From Nocardioides ungokensis (lineage in GTDB: Bacteria > Actinomycetota > Actinomycetes > Propionibacteriales > Nocardioidaceae): a stretch of 64,000 nt of DNA. The stretch lies in contig NZ_CP059164.1 in assembly GCF_013466985.1 (NCBI RefSeq), forward strand, positions 3,729,001 through 3,793,000, read 5' to 3'. Shown here one piece after another: positions 63,241-64,000 of this stretch (position 1 is the first letter of the stretch; each line of letters starts with the position of its first letter). A model generated the notes under the pieces. It did not search any database. It was not told where the DNA came from and saw only the letters and a program-made list of their open reading frames with translations. Position numbers and translations under genes: made by a program.

Positions 63241-64000
63241 TCGACGACGACCTCGACCCGCTGGAACTCCTTGAGGTCGGTGTAGCCGGTGGTGGCCATC
63301 GACCGGCGCAGCGCGCCGATCAGGTTCATGGTGCCGTCGGCGACGCGGGAGGGGCCGAACAGGATCTCCTCGAGGGTGCCGACCGCCTCGAAGCCGACGC
63401 GCTGGCCGCGGGGCAGCTCCGCGTGGTGGGCCTCGGCGCCCCAGTGGAAGCCGCGGCCCGGAGCGTCGGAGGCACGCGCGAACGGCGACCCGACCATGAC
63501 CGCGTCGGCACCGCACGCGATGGCCTTGGCGATGTCGCCCGACCGGCCGATCGAGCCGTCGGCGATCACGTGGACGTAGCGGCCGCCGGACTCGTCGAGG
63601 TAGTCGCGGCGCGCGGCGGCCACGTCGGCGACGGCCGAGGCCATCGGCACGGCGACGCCGAGCACGGTGCGGGTGGTGTGGGCGGCCCCGCCGCCGAAGC
63701 CGACCAGCACACCGGCGGCGCCGGTGCGCATCAGGTGAAGCGCGGCCTGGTAGGTCGCGCAGCCGCCGACGATGACCGGGACGTCCAGCTCGTAGATGAA
63801 CTCCTTGAGGTTCAGCGGCTCCGCCTGCGAGGACACGTGCTCGGCCGAGACGGTGGTGCCGCGGATGACGAACATGTCGACACCCGCGTCCACGACGGTC
63901 TTGGCGAACTCCTTGGTCCGCTGCGGCGACAGCGAGCCCGCAACGGTCACCCCGGCCACGCGCATCTCCTTGAGCCGCTCCGTGATCAGCTCGGCGCGGA
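63237..64000 (-). CDS. guaB3: GuaB3 IMP-dehydrogenase family protein (partial)
   Basis: The C-terminal 254 residues of an IMPDH/GMP-reductase-family protein, running off the right edge. Visible text: KEMRVAGVTVAGSLSPQRTKEFAKTVVDAGVDMFVIRGTTVSAEHVSSQ, VPVIVGGCATYQAALHLMRTGAAGVLVGFG, VIADGSIGRSGDIAKAIACGADAVMVGSPFARASDAPGRGFHWGAEAHH. GuaB3 is the actinobacterial paralogue of guaB2; recent work on homologues points to GMP reductase activity. It is probably preceded by guaB2 outside the window. Confidence 0.92.
   Translation of the reverse strand, partial: RAELITERLKEMRVAGVTVAGSLSPQRTKEFAKTVVDAGVDMFVIRGTTVSAEHVSSQAEPLNLKEFIYELDVPVIVGGCATYQAALHLMRTGAAGVLVGFGGGAAHTTRTVLGVAVPMASAVADVAAARRDYLDESGGRYVHVIADGSIGRSGDIAKAIACGADAVMVGSPFARASDAPGRGFHWGAEAHHAELPRGQRVGFEAVGTLEEILFGPSRVADGTMNLIGALRRSMATTGYTDLKEFQRVEVVVE

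Overview
The window is very GC-rich DNA with actinobacterial gene content. Evidence includes fused CofG/CofH F420 cofactor synthase, an F420-type LLM oxidoreductase, a mycothiol-dependent-isomerase-like protein, PspC-domain signalling proteins, several SigE-family ECF sigma factors, a PerM-like DUF6350 protein beside purN, and guaA with a ChoD-like GMC oxidase and guaB3. Gene content and style suggest a Nocardioides-like member of the Nocardioidaceae (inference). I saw no rRNA, tRNA, CRISPR, transposase or phage gene, so this looks like ordinary chromosome.

Layout. 1-8.4 kb: purN (cut by the window edge), a DUF6350 membrane protein, a membrane-anchored sigma-like protein, an ECF sigma/membrane-sensor pair, sucD-sucC, and a B12-binding mutase subunit. 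8.6-12 kb: a secreted M23 peptidase, an intergenic repeat cluster and pcrA. 12-17.5 kb: a GAF regulator divergent from a flavin monooxygenase, and a nickel transporter behind a Nur-like operator, flanked by small membrane proteins and short tandem repeats. 17.5-21.5 kb: a response regulator/PspC histidine kinase pair divergent from three membrane proteins, two with PspC domains. 21.4-34.6 kb: mostly single genes (GDPD, YbaK, DUF6328 x2, lipoprotein, DUF1684, RibD-like reductase, PEP-mutase family, methyltransferase, histone-H1-like protein, PLP lyase, a large secreted beta-helix protein). 34.7-38.2 kb: a heterodimeric ABC exporter. 38.2-41.3 kb: an LLM / MpaB-like / acyl-CoA dehydrogenase operon. 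41.3-42.6 kb: another ECF/membrane-sensor pair. 43-49.7 kb: acyl-CoA synthetase, MMPL transporter, fbiC. 49.8-54.7 kb: a XylFGH-type sugar ABC operon divergent from a ROK regulator. 55-64 kb: guaA, ChoD-like oxidase, succinic semialdehyde dehydrogenase, glpD, a nitrilase-family amidohydrolase and guaB3.

Two patterns run through the whole window. First, about a dozen clearly conserved genes (including purN, sucC, sucD and fbiC) are interrupted by single-base frameshifts, mostly in short G/C runs. Both halves remain recognisable, so sequence or assembly error is likelier than real decay. I give those genes as single CDS spans and note the break. Second, about nineteen genes have a -10-like hexamer ending exactly 6-7 nt before the start codon, the geometry of leaderless transcripts.

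The observations most worth following are: the fused and split sigma/membrane-sensor modules with a shared AACC-N16-CGT promoter; the Nur-like box on the nickel transporter; a 67-nt palindrome inside the fbiC linker; and an ABC exporter whose two subunits are degenerate in complementary motifs.
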